Assembly: GCA_025210735.1 (NCBI GenBank)
Contig: JAOARD010000067.1
Coordinates: forward strand, 1 to 64,000
Source of the DNA: Bacteroidales bacterium
GTDB lineage: Bacteria > Bacteroidota > Bacteroidia > Bacteroidales > UBA6680
Direction of reading: 5' to 3'
DNA: 64,000 bases
The position numbers and the translations under genes are program-made. Below the pieces are notes generated by a model, which ran no database searches, was not told where the DNA came from, and saw only the letters and a program-made list of their open reading frames with translations. How positions within the stretch are numbered: the stretch's first letter is position 1; each line of letters starts with the position of its first letter. Shown here one piece after another: positions 8,257-16,952 of this stretch.

Positions 8257-10506
8257 CTACTTTTTATTGTACATTATAAAGTCTCTCTGACTCTTAAGCA
8301 GATTTATTGTTTGAAGAAGCAGGTTCTTAGTCTCATTTATTATTCCTAAGTACAGAATTGAGTTTCGTGTACCCGACTCCTCTTTCTTAATACGTTTAAT
8401 CTGATTCTTTCTGTTCTGGTTAAGTTGATAAAGAATGTCTTGCTGTTTCTCTATCACATCAGGAATCTGATTGTAATCATTCTTATCAATTATTACTGTA
8501 ACCATCTTAAACAGATCAATAAGGTTTGCTTTTGTTTTCAGAAGTTCATCAATCTGATTCTCTGACAATCCTTTATGGTTATTATCAATATGCTCAAAAC
8601 TTGGTGCAGCAATAAAATCAAGACAGTGAGATATTTCCCTCAGATAATCAATTACCTGTACATAATAGTGTCCTGTCTCTATTGAATCTTCTCTTAACTT
8701 CTTAATTGTACTGTATACATTGGCCTTTAACTTCTTTGAGTGTGCATTTAACTCAAATACATCAGCTTTAACCTTCTTAAGTTTCTTTCTGTCGTCTTTA
8801 GTAAGTCCGCTGATTGTTTTACCATATATATCTATAATATTTTCAAGACTCTTTTTAACACTATTAGTACATTTCTCAGCAATATTATCATCTTCAACTT
8901 CATCATCAGTATTGTTTCCGTTATCGTTGCTCTTCTTTTTATGATACAGATGTGATTTTACAAGCAGTAGTATTGCAAGAAGTATAAGACCTACAACAGC
9001 TATCTTACCACCAAAGTATAATATAATTGCAACAAGGAATGCTGCTGAGAAGGCAAGAAATGCTGTAAAGAACCATCCTCCGATTACAGTAAGAACTCCT
9101 GTAATTCTGTATACTGCACTCTCTCTACCCCATGCTCTGTCGGCAAGAGATGTACCCATAGCAACCATAAATGTAACATATGTAGTAGATAATGGTAACT
9201 TAAGCGATGTTGCAAAAGAGATAAGAATACTTGCCACAGTAAGATTTACTGATGCTCTTACTAAATCAAACATTGGATTAGCTTTAGCCTTCATTGTTTT
9301 TGCAGCAGACTGATCAAATCTTTTGTCTATTGCATTAACAGCTGAAGCCGGAAGAACCTTTTTAATATTGTTATTAAGTTTTACTGTATTTCTAACCAGT
9401 AGTCTTGCAAAAACTGATGATCCGAATCTCTCATCACCATCGTTTTGTCTAGAAAGGTTAAGCTCTGTTTCTGTAACTGTACGTGCCTTCTTTGATAACC
9501 ATAGTGTAATAACCATTACAAGTCCGGCAATAATCAGATAATAAGTGTTGGTTTGTGTTTTTCCAGTAAGTGCTGTCATTAATATATCATCAGCACCAGC
9601 AGTCTGGTATGTCTCAAAGGCTTTTAATCCTGCTAAAGGAACCCCTATAAAGTTAACAAGATCGTTTCCGGCAAATGCCATTGCAAGGGCAAATGTTCCT
9701 ACAAGTACAATCAGTTTAAAGATATTAATTTTGGTTGTAAGCATAATTAATTGCAACAGAACTGCCCAGATTGCAAAACTTGCTGTTACAATTATAAGAG
9801 TGTTATCTTTTATCCAATCAAGGGTTTCTTTTGTAACAAACGACGACCCTTTAGCACCTTTTATAACTATAAAGTATGTAATTGCAGTAATTGCAATACC
9901 ACCCCATATAGCACCAAAGTATTTATATGTTCTCTCAAAATTAAATGAGAAGATAAGTCTGGTAAAATACTGTATTAAACTACCAATTGTAAAGGCCACT
10001 ACTACAGATAGTAATATTCCGGATATAATGGCGAGCGCCTTTGCGGTATTAATGTAATCGCCCATTTCGGCAATCTTCTCAATTCCATTTACAACAATGG
10101 TCTCTCCACCGCCTGACATCTTTATAATAGACAAACCAACAGCAGCTCCTAATAACTCAAATACAATAGATACTGTTGTAGATGTTGGTAGTCCCAGTGT
10201 GTTAAACATATCCAGCAGAAGAATATCGGTTAACATAACCGCCATAAAGAGAATCATTATCTCATTAAAATGGAAAAATTCAGGATGAAAAATACCTTTC
10301 CGTGCTACCTCCATCATACCATTAGAGAATGTAGCACCAATAAGCACTCCTAAACTGGCAATTATCATAATAACATACCTTGGAGCAGCTTTTGATCCTA
10401 AAGCTGAATTAAGAAAGTTTACAGCGTCGTTACTTACCCCGACAATAAGGTCAGAAATGGCAAGAATAAACAGTACGCCTACTAAGATTAAATAAAAGTT
10501 ATCCAT
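8257..10506 (-). CDS. PiT-family inorganic phosphate transporter with PhoU-like tail
   Basis: A 749-residue inner-membrane protein. The PiT signature appears twice in inverted-repeat halves: SNDAVNFLNSALGSKAAP near residue 25 and AGNDLVNFIGVPLAG near residue 280, with about twelve hydrophobic segments through residue 505. The last 230 residues are soluble and helical, with the look of a PhoU-like (DUF47) domain. Bacteroidota PiT proteins often carry such a fused tail. It should import phosphate with a cation; the tail may sense or gate transport. The ATG start gives a direct signal-anchor. It is monocistronic, with its own terminator. Confidence 0.92.
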   Translation of the reverse strand: MDNFYLILVGVLFILAISDLIVGVSNDAVNFLNSALGSKAAPRYVIMIIASLGVLIGATFSNGMMEVARKGIFHPEFFHFNEIMILFMAVMLTDILLLDMFNTLGLPTSTTVSIVFELLGAAVGLSIIKMSGGGETIVVNGIEKIAEMGDYINTAKALAIISGILLSVVVAFTIGSLIQYFTRLIFSFNFERTYKYFGAIWGGIAITAITYFIVIKGAKGSSFVTKETLDWIKDNTLIIVTASFAIWAVLLQLIMLTTKINIFKLIVLVGTFALAMAFAGNDLVNFIGVPLAGLKAFETYQTAGADDILMTALTGKTQTNTYYLIIAGLVMVITLWLSKKARTVTETELNLSRQNDGDERFGSSVFARLLVRNTVKLNNNIKKVLPASAVNAIDKRFDQSAAKTMKAKANPMFDLVRASVNLTVASILISFATSLKLPLSTTYVTFMVAMGTSLADRAWGRESAVYRITGVLTVIGGWFFTAFLAFSAAFLVAIILYFGGKIAVVGLILLAILLLVKSHLYHKKKSNDNGNNTDDEVEDDNIAEKCTNSVKKSLENIIDIYGKTISGLTKDDRKKLKKVKADVFELNAHSKKLKANVYSTIKKLREDSIETGHYYVQVIDYLREISHCLDFIAAPSFEHIDNNHKGLSENQIDELLKTKANLIDLFKMVTVIIDKNDYNQIPDVIEKQQDILYQLNQNRKNQIKRIKKEESGTRNSILYLGIINETKNLLLQTINLLKSQRDFIMYNKK

Positions 10507-10693
10507 GTTTACTTTGTTATAAATTTCAGCGGTAAAAGTACTTTTTTCGGCTATTTACCGGTTTTTTACCTGATTAATATTGCCTTAATTATATGTTAAG
10601 TTAATGTTAACTCAATTTAATAATTAACATTAAAAAAACAAAGCAAACATGAATAATGAATTGTGTATTAAGTCTTTTGCATTACACCATAAC

Positions 10694-11833
10694 TTACGAC
10701 AACCTGCTTTTATAGTCGCTATATGAGAATTTCCTGATCACTCTTACATCACCATTTGTATCCTGAATAGCAATTGATGGATGATCAATACCATTAAACA
10801 TAGTTGTTTTTACCATTGTATAATGTATCATATCATTAAATATGATTTTATCTCCCGGTTTAATTTCACTATCAAAATACCAATTGCCAATATAGTCACC
10901 GGCAAGACAACTGTTGCCACCCATTCGGTAACAATATTTTCCTGAATTATCACTATTTGCCGATAATATTTCGGGTTTGTATGGCATCTCTAAGCAATCC
11001 GGCATATGCGCTGTAAATGAAACGTCAAGTATTGCTGTATTAATACCATTGTCTGATACTATATCAAGAACTGTAGATATAAGATAACCTGTTTCCCATG
11101 CAAACGCACTACCCGGCTCAAGAATAATATCAACATCCCATCTCTCTTTGAATTGAATTAGTGTATCTATCAATAGTTCGGTATTGTATCCTTCTCTTGT
11201 CATAAGATGGCCACCACCCATATTAACCCATTTAGCCTTTTTAAGTGTATTAGGGAATCTCTTCTCTATAGCAGCAAGTGTTTTTTGCAGATCTTCAGCA
11301 TCAGATTCACAAAGCGTATGAAAGTGTACACCATCAACACCTTCTGGCAAAATATCACCTGTTGTTTCGGCAGTCATTCCTAATCGTGTACCTTTTGCAC
11401 ATGGATTATACAGATCTGTAGAGACCTCTGAAAACTCCGGATTAATACGTATACCAACAGATATATCATTAGCAGATTTCTGAATCTGCGGCAGATACTT
11501 ATTTAATTGCGACATTGAGTTAAATGTAATATGGCTGCTAAGATCAATTAATCTGGTCATATCTGCTTCAGAATATGCCGGAGCATATGTATGTGCTTTT
11601 GTATTCATCTCTTCATTAGCCAGAACAGCTTCATATACTGAACTTGCTGTAGCACCGTTTATATACTCTTTAACAATATCAAATGCACTCCACATTGCAA
11701 ATCCTTTGAATGCAACAATAATATCTATCTCTGCCCTATCCTTAACATCTTTAATAATTGCAAGATTTCGTCTGAGTAGTTTTTCATCTAACAGATAACA
11801 AGGCGATGGAGTACTATCAATATTTATTTTCAT
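10694..11833 (-). CDS. nspC: Carboxynorspermidine/carboxyspermidine decarboxylase
   Basis: A 379-residue fold-III PLP decarboxylase. The PLP lysine lies in VAFKGFAMW (K43), the phosphate-binding loop in MGGGHLMT and the substrate region in EPGSAFAWETG. The active-site cysteine is in GGNSCLAGDYIG. NspC removes CO2 from carboxynorspermidine or carboxyspermidine, the last step of the alternative spermidine pathway used by Bacteroidota. The gene encoding the preceding dehydrogenase lies directly upstream, although a terminator-like hairpin (11863-11889) stands between them. Confidence 0.93.
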   Translation of the reverse strand: MKINIDSTPSPCYLLDEKLLRRNLAIIKDVKDRAEIDIIVAFKGFAMWSAFDIVKEYINGATASSVYEAVLANEEMNTKAHTYAPAYSEADMTRLIDLSSHITFNSMSQLNKYLPQIQKSANDISVGIRINPEFSEVSTDLYNPCAKGTRLGMTAETTGDILPEGVDGVHFHTLCESDAEDLQKTLAAIEKRFPNTLKKAKWVNMGGGHLMTREGYNTELLIDTLIQFKERWDVDIILEPGSAFAWETGYLISTVLDIVSDNGINTAILDVSFTAHMPDCLEMPYKPEILSANSDNSGKYCYRMGGNSCLAGDYIGNWYFDSEIKPGDKIIFNDMIHYTMVKTTMFNGIDHPSIAIQDTNGDVRVIRKFSYSDYKSRLS

Positions 11834-11862
11834 ACAACAATTGTATTATTATTTAAACAAAA

Positions 11863-11893
11863 CGGATCTCATTCTGATAATGAGATCCGCATA
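11863..11893 (-). terminator. Terminator or attenuator between the two polyamine genes
   Basis: Perfect 9-base stem CGGATCTCA (11863-11871) and TGAGATCCG (11881-11889), followed on the minus strand by TTTTG. It separates the dehydrogenase gene from nspC, 30 bases before the nspC start. Confidence 0.72.
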
Positions 11894-11939
11894 TAGTATT
11901 TTGTGTAAGAAATTTTATAATATTTCGTTACTATGTTTT

Positions 11940-13133
11940 TTAAAGCTCTATATCTGCATCGTGAACCTCATTCCAAGGAAGACCAAGCTTATTAAGTTGT
12001 TCCATAAACGGATCAGGATTAAACTCCTCTACGTTGAATACTCCCGGCTTCTTCCACTTATCCTGTAGGAACATCATAGCTCCAATTGTTGCAGGTACAC
12101 CTGTAGTATAACTTACAGCTTGTGTTCCTGTCTCTTTAAATGCATCCTGATGTTTACAGTTATTATATATATAGTATGTTTTCTCTTCGCCATCTTTAAT
12201 ACCACGTATACGGCATCCTATTGATGTTTCACCAACATAGTTATCGCCCAATGTTTCAGGTGCAGGAAGTACCGCTTTAAGGAACTGTATTGGTACAATC
12301 TCTTTACCCTCATAGTTAATTGGCTCAATAGATGCCATACCAATATTCTGTATCACTCTAAGGTGTGTAAGATACTCCTGTCCAAATGTCATCCAGAATC
12401 TTGCTCTCTTAATTGTAGGATAGTTCTTTACAAGAGACTCCAACTCCTCATGATATATAAGGTATGACTCTTTCTCTCCAATATTAGGATAATTTAAAGG
12501 TTTATGTATCTCATGTGGCTCTGTAAGAACCCAGTCTCCGTTCTCCCAGAATTTACCTTTTTGGGTTACCTCTCTGATATTTATCTCAGGATTAAAGTTT
12601 GTTGCAAAAGCTTTTCCATGATCTCCACCATTACAATCAACAATATCAAGATAGTGAATCTCATCAAATACATGCTTAGCTGCATGAGCCGTAAATATAC
12701 TTGTTACACCCGGATCAAAACCGCATCCAAGTATTGCAGTAAGTCCTGCCTCTTTAAATCGCTCCTGATAAGCCCATTGCCATTTATATTCGAACTTTGC
12801 CTCATCTTTAGGTTCGTAATTGGCAGTATCAAGATAGCTCACCTTACACTCTAAACAGGCATCCATAATTGTAAGATCCTGATATGGTAATGCAACGTTA
12901 ACAACTAAATCCGGCTTAAAACCATTAATAAGTTCAACAAGTTCCGGAACATTATCAGCATCAACCTGAGCTGTTTTTACCCTGTTATTACCAATACTGT
13001 CGGCAATAGCATCGCACTTTGATTTAGTACGACTAGCAAGCATAATATCTTCAAATACCTCAGGTAATGAAGCCATTTTGTGCGCAACAACGGTTCCAAC
13101 ACCTCCGGCACCAATGATTAATACTCTACCCAT
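11940..13133 (-). CDS. Carboxynorspermidine dehydrogenase (saccharopine dehydrogenase family)
   Basis: A 397-residue protein that opens with the Rossmann motif VLIIGAGGVGTVVAHKMA and continues with the saccharopine-reductase fold, including LGCGFDPGVTSIFTAHAAKH. Family members join aspartate semialdehyde to a diamine by NADPH-dependent reduction to make carboxynorspermidine or carboxyspermidine. The neighbouring nspC gene makes this role more likely than lysine metabolism. It should act in the cytoplasm. The start is an ATG, and the length is normal for the family. Confidence 0.9.
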   Translation of the reverse strand: MGRVLIIGAGGVGTVVAHKMASLPEVFEDIMLASRTKSKCDAIADSIGNNRVKTAQVDADNVPELVELINGFKPDLVVNVALPYQDLTIMDACLECKVSYLDTANYEPKDEAKFEYKWQWAYQERFKEAGLTAILGCGFDPGVTSIFTAHAAKHVFDEIHYLDIVDCNGGDHGKAFATNFNPEINIREVTQKGKFWENGDWVLTEPHEIHKPLNYPNIGEKESYLIYHEELESLVKNYPTIKRARFWMTFGQEYLTHLRVIQNIGMASIEPINYEGKEIVPIQFLKAVLPAPETLGDNYVGETSIGCRIRGIKDGEEKTYYIYNNCKHQDAFKETGTQAVSYTTGVPATIGAMMFLQDKWKKPGVFNVEEFNPDPFMEQLNKLGLPWNEVHDADIEL

Positions 13134-13293
13134 TTCTTCTAAAGTAAGTTAACAAATTAATGTGAATACAATTTTCGGCAAAGATAATTAATAAGTTGAA
13201 TTATCAACACAGTAAAAATACCATTTGATACATTATTATTATGCAAACATAATTATGTTATGAATAGCCCTGTTTACACAACAGGTATTCACT

Positions 13294-14196
13294 TTATGAT
13301 CTCGGATGGTATCTAAGAATAGTATCCTGTAATGTTCCTGATTCAAGATGGGTATATATCTCTGTTGTATTTATAGATTCATGACCAAGCATATCCTGAA
13401 TGGCCCGTAGATCAGCACCTCTGTTAATCAGCTCTGTTGCAAATGAATGGCGCAAAGTATGCGGACTTACATTTTTACTTATTCCAGCCAGCTTTGCCGT
13501 ACCTTTAATAATGGTAAATATCATTACTCTTGTAAGGGCTCGTCCTCTTCTGTTCAAAAACAAAATATCACTAAACTCTTTACCTATTTTAGGTAACTGA
13601 TTTCTGGTAATAAGATAGTTTTTAATCTCTTTTATCGCCTTCCCGCTAATAGGAACAAGGCGTTGCTTATCGCCCTTACCAATTACACGTATATATTCAT
13701 CGTCAAAATATATATCAGATATCTTAAGACCTATAAGCTCCGAAACCCGCAAACCACAACTAAATAAGGTTTCAATTATAGCTCTGTTTCTGTGTCCTTC
13801 TGCTTTACTAAGATCAACTGTATTAATCATATCATCAATCTCTTCAACAGTTAATACCTCCGGCAGGTACAGTCCAAGCTTTGGTCCCTCAATATTGGCT
13901 GCCGGGTTTGTATTTATCTTATCTGTGAATAGTAGAAACTTAAAAAACGATTTTATACCTGACAGTATTCGTGCCTGTGTTCTCTGGCAAATACCAAAAC
14001 CATTAATCCAAATAATAAACTCTGATATTATCTCCGGACTTATATTATATACATCAATATTGTGCTCCTTAATAGTAACAAAATCGTACAATTTATTCAC
14101 ATCCCTCAGATATGCCTCCAGAGTATTACCTGATAATGACCGCTCCAGAGCAAGATATATCTTATACTCGTTTATTTCAATCTCCCAACTTCTCAA
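13294..14196 (-). CDS. xerD: Tyrosine recombinase XerD
   Basis: A 300-residue site-specific recombinase. Catalytic residues are R150 (CGLRVSEL), K174, H246 and R249 (HTLRHSF), H272 (LGHES) and Y281 (TTEIYTH); the N-terminal SAM-like DNA-binding domain covers about 1-100. Xer recombinases resolve chromosome dimers at dif. An in-frame stop sits directly before codon 1 and no early ATG exists, so translation must begin at the TTG at 14196. The N-terminus then lines up with the family. It is chromosomal housekeeping in type and not an integron or phage integrase, given the standard length and neighbours. Confidence 0.92.
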   Translation of the reverse strand: MRSWEIEINEYKIYLALERSLSGNTLEAYLRDVNKLYDFVTIKEHNIDVYNISPEIISEFIIWINGFGICQRTQARILSGIKSFFKFLLFTDKINTNPAANIEGPKLGLYLPEVLTVEEIDDMINTVDLSKAEGHRNRAIIETLFSCGLRVSELIGLKISDIYFDDEYIRVIGKGDKQRLVPISGKAIKEIKNYLITRNQLPKIGKEFSDILFLNRRGRALTRVMIFTIIKGTAKLAGISKNVSPHTLRHSFATELINRGADLRAIQDMLGHESINTTEIYTHLESGTLQDTILRYHPRS

Positions 14197-14251
14197 CTAA
14201 TTTATGAATTATAATTTAATATAAACTTAACCTGTATAGGATTATAAGATG

Positions 14252-14259
14252 TAATTTTG
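14252..14259 (+). promoter_or_regulatory. Candidate -7 box for pyk
   Basis: TAATTTTG followed by C matches TAnnTTTG and would start the pyk transcript near 14267, leaving a leader of about 240 bases. No clear -33 TTTG is visible at 19-21 bases upstream. Confidence 0.4.
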
Positions 14260-14346
14260 CATAAAATTAATATCTATTCTCGCTATTAATAGTGCCAAAT
14301 TAACGAAAATAGATTAATTTTAAGTTACAGAACACTATTAGTACCG

Positions 14347-14475
14347 ACAAGAAAACGGTTGTTCTCCTTTCTTTTTAGGTATTTGCATCTATAAAGATAA
14401 GGTAAAAAAAGGCTCTGGAACATATGGTTTGCTGATTGCAAACAACAAAATACAAAGCATTTTACGTTTTCTTGT
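14347..14475 (+). promoter_or_regulatory. Structured leader of pyruvate kinase gene
   Basis: The perfect 11-base arms ACAAGAAAACG (14347-14357) and CGTTTTCTTGT (14465-14475) close a 107-base domain that contains smaller stems: ATCT-ATAA-AGAT (about 14388-14399), GTTTGC-TGATT-GCAAAC (14427-14443) and AAAAT...ATTTT near 14448-14464. The closing arm ends 30 bases before the pyk ATG, so opening or closing it could affect translation. I do not recognise it as a known riboswitch. The whole gap 14197-14505 has no gene. Confidence 0.45.
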
Positions 14476-14505
14476 AACTATTATTTACAATTATTGAACA
14501 AACAG

Positions 14506-15927
14506 ATGATTAAGAAGACAAAAATTGTAGCTACTATTTCGGATAAAATTTGTACAACCGATTTTCTTCAGGAACTATTTGATGCAGGTATGAATGTTGT
14601 AAGGCTTAACACTGCACATCAAACAGTAGAACAGGCCATGCAAGTGGTTAACGATGCCAGAAAGGTATCAGATAAAATTGCTGTACTGGTAGATACAAAA
14701 GGACCGGAAATAAGAACCGTAGGAAAAGGCGTTGAGCCAAATGTAAAGAGTGGCGATAAGATAAAACTTAAAGGCGATCCTGAAGGAGAAACTACAAATG
14801 ATTGTCTGTTTGTATCATATAAAGATATTATTAAAGATGTTCCTACAGGTGCATGTGTATTAATAGATGATGGCGATGTTGAACTAAAAGTGGTTCACAA
14901 GGATTGGGAATATCTGTATTGTGAGGTTGTAAATAACGGTACTATAAAGCTCAGAAAGAGCGTTAATCTGCCTAATATTTCAATAAATCTTCCGTCAGTA
15001 ACCGACAGAGATAAGATGTTTATTGAGATGGCTGTTAAGAATAATATAGACTTTATAGCCCACTCGTTTGTACGTAACAAATATGATGTTCTTGCTGTTA
15101 AGAATATTATTGAGAAAGCTGGTGGAAATACAAAAATAATAGCCAAAATAGAGAACAGAGAAGGTGTTGATAATCTTGATGAAATTCTTGAACATGCATA
15201 TGGTATTATGATTGCACGAGGCGATCTTGCAATTGAGATTCCGGCTCATCAGGTTCCGGTTGTACAACGCATGATTGTAAAGAAGTGTGTAAAAACAAAA
15301 CGTCCGGTTATTGTTGCTACACAGATGTTACACTCAATGATTGAGAACCCAAGACCTACCAGAGCTGAGGTTAGCGATATTGCAGATGCTGTTTATATGG
15401 GTACCGATGCTATAATGCTTAGCGGAGAGACAGCTTATGGTAAATATCCGGCAGAGGCTGTAAAGGTCATGAGTCAGATAGCAAAAGAGGTTGAGGATGA
15501 TATGGAGACAAATCCACCAAATATGACAATTGCATCTGTTGATAATGAGATTACCGCAATGCTTGCGGAATCGGCAGTAAAAGCATCGTTACAGTTACCT
15601 GTAAAGGCTGTAATTGTTGATACATTAACAGGAAGAACAGGTAGATATATATCAGCCTTCAGAGGTAAATATCCTGTTTATGCTATTTGTTACGATACTG
15701 CTGTAATGCGTCAATTAGCTTTATCGTATGGTGTTAATGCAGAGTATATGCCTCATCACTCGTCAAGAAATATGTTTGTAAGAACTGCTATGGATAAATT
15801 TATTACACGCAATAAGTTTAAAGAAGACGATTTGGTAATTGTAATTGGTGGTAGCTTTGGATCATCAAACGGTGCAAGTTTTATGGAGATTGCAAAGATT
15901 AAAGATCTTATGACCAAAGAGGATTAG
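14506..15927 (+). CDS. pyk: Pyruvate kinase
   Basis: A 473-residue enzyme converting phosphoenolpyruvate and ADP to pyruvate and ATP, the last step of glycolysis. Visible motifs are KTKIVATIS at the N-terminus, VRLNTAH (family usually R-NFSHG), the active-site signature IAKIENREGVDN, and the metal and substrate region MIARGDLAIEIP, MLSGETAYGKYP. The frame opens at a TTG four codons upstream, but the ATG at 14506 fits the family start. The C-terminal regulatory domain is present. The NTAH variant of the NFSHG loop is a small oddity shared, as far as I know, by Bacteroidota enzymes. Confidence 0.96.
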   Translation: MIKKTKIVATISDKICTTDFLQELFDAGMNVVRLNTAHQTVEQAMQVVNDARKVSDKIAVLVDTKGPEIRTVGKGVEPNVKSGDKIKLKGDPEGETTNDCLFVSYKDIIKDVPTGACVLIDDGDVELKVVHKDWEYLYCEVVNNGTIKLRKSVNLPNISINLPSVTDRDKMFIEMAVKNNIDFIAHSFVRNKYDVLAVKNIIEKAGGNTKIIAKIENREGVDNLDEILEHAYGIMIARGDLAIEIPAHQVPVVQRMIVKKCVKTKRPVIVATQMLHSMIENPRPTRAEVSDIADAVYMGTDAIMLSGETAYGKYPAEAVKVMSQIAKEVEDDMETNPPNMTIASVDNEITAMLAESAVKASLQLPVKAVIVDTLTGRTGRYISAFRGKYPVYAICYDTAVMRQLALSYGVNAEYMPHHSSRNMFVRTAMDKFITRNKFKEDDLVIVIGGSFGSSNGASFMEIAKIKDLMTKED

Positions 15928-15950
15928 GTTAGATCTGATTAAGATATTTA

Positions 15951-15987
15951 AAGTCGCTACAACATATTGGTTTAGCGACTTTTTTGT
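15951..15987 (+). terminator. Terminator of pyk
   Basis: Perfect 9-base stem AAGTCGCTA (15951-15959) and TAGCGACTT (15973-15981), then TTTTGT. It follows the pyk stop by 23 bases. Confidence 0.85.
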
Positions 15988-16115
15988 ATACAGTACTAAA
16001 CAGTTTGTACAAACCAATGTTATTTCTCTTAATAATATAAAGCTTAATTGATGATAATATGTAGCTTTGTATCCGGCTAATTCAGCCGTATTGATATTTT
16101 TTAGAATACTACTAA

Positions 16116-16895
16116 ATGGACAAAATAATAATTAAAACAGAGGAGCAGATTGCCGGAGTAAGAGCAAGTGCTCAACTTGCCGGAAATACACTTAAATATA
16201 TCAGTGAATATGTAAAAGAGGGTGTATCAACGCTATATCTGAACGATAAAATAGAGGAGTATATCAGAGATAACGGAGCTACTCCTGCTCCACTAAACTA
16301 TAACGGATTTCCTAAAGCTTGTTGTATTTCATTAAACAATGTAATATGCCACGGTATACCTTCAGATAAAGAGATAATAAAAGAGGGTGATATATTGAAT
16401 ATTGACGTTACCACAATACTAAATGGGTATTATGGCGATACAAGCACAATGTTCACAATTGGAGAGTGTACGGATAAGGCTTTTGATCTTGTAGAGGATA
16501 CTGAACATGCACTTTATCTGGGTATTGAGCAGGTGCGCCCGGGTAACTATTTTGGTAATATCGGATTTGCAATAGGCAGATACGCAAAATCTAAACGATA
16601 TAGTGTTGTTTATGAATTCTGCGGACATGGAGTTGGTTTGAAGTTTCATGAAGAACCACAGGTAGAGCACTCTGCATCAAAAAACTCAGGTGAAATTATG
16701 AGACCTGGAATGATCTTTACAATTGAGCCAATGATTAACATTGGTAAAGCAAAAGCTGTTATTGATAAAGAGGATGGATGGACAGCACGAACTGTAGATA
16801 ATATGTTATCGGCACAATTTGAGCATACCATTCTTGTAACCGATTCTGGTTATGAGATATTAAGTGATGTTGGAGAGTACGAGATTTTTAAATAG
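16116..16895 (+). CDS. map: Type I methionine aminopeptidase
   Basis: A 259-residue cytoplasmic enzyme that removes the initiator methionine. The metal ligands are all present: D97 (NIDVTT), D108 (YGDTS), H171 (GHGVG), E204 (FTIEPM) and E236 (FEHTIL), with substrate-binding H79 (CHGIP). It lacks the N-terminal zinc-finger extension of some MetAPs. It is monocistronic here, away from the ribosomal-protein operon where map often sits, so this may be a second or relocated copy. Confidence 0.94.
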   Translation: MDKIIIKTEEQIAGVRASAQLAGNTLKYISEYVKEGVSTLYLNDKIEEYIRDNGATPAPLNYNGFPKACCISLNNVICHGIPSDKEIIKEGDILNIDVTTILNGYYGDTSTMFTIGECTDKAFDLVEDTEHALYLGIEQVRPGNYFGNIGFAIGRYAKSKRYSVVYEFCGHGVGLKFHEEPQVEHSASKNSGEIMRPGMIFTIEPMINIGKAKAVIDKEDGWTARTVDNMLSAQFEHTILVTDSGYEILSDVGEYEIFK

Positions 16896-16900
16896 ATATA

Positions 16901-16938
16901 TACAAATAAAGGGGCTTATAATAGCCCCTTTATTTGTA
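16901..16938. terminator. Bidirectional terminator
   Basis: A perfect 16-base stem, TACAAATAAAGGGGCT (16901-16916) and its complement (16923-16938), with a 6-base loop. It sits between convergent genes and has T-rich flanks on both strands, so it serves both. Confidence 0.9.
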
Positions 16939-16952
16939 TAATATACCCTATT

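Noticed and set aside
11841..12068. ORF antisense to the carboxynorspermidine dehydrogenase gene, and similar antisense ORFs elsewhere
   Set aside because: Each lies opposite a gene with clear family motifs and shows low-complexity Phe/Ile/Ser-rich translation, typical of shadows.
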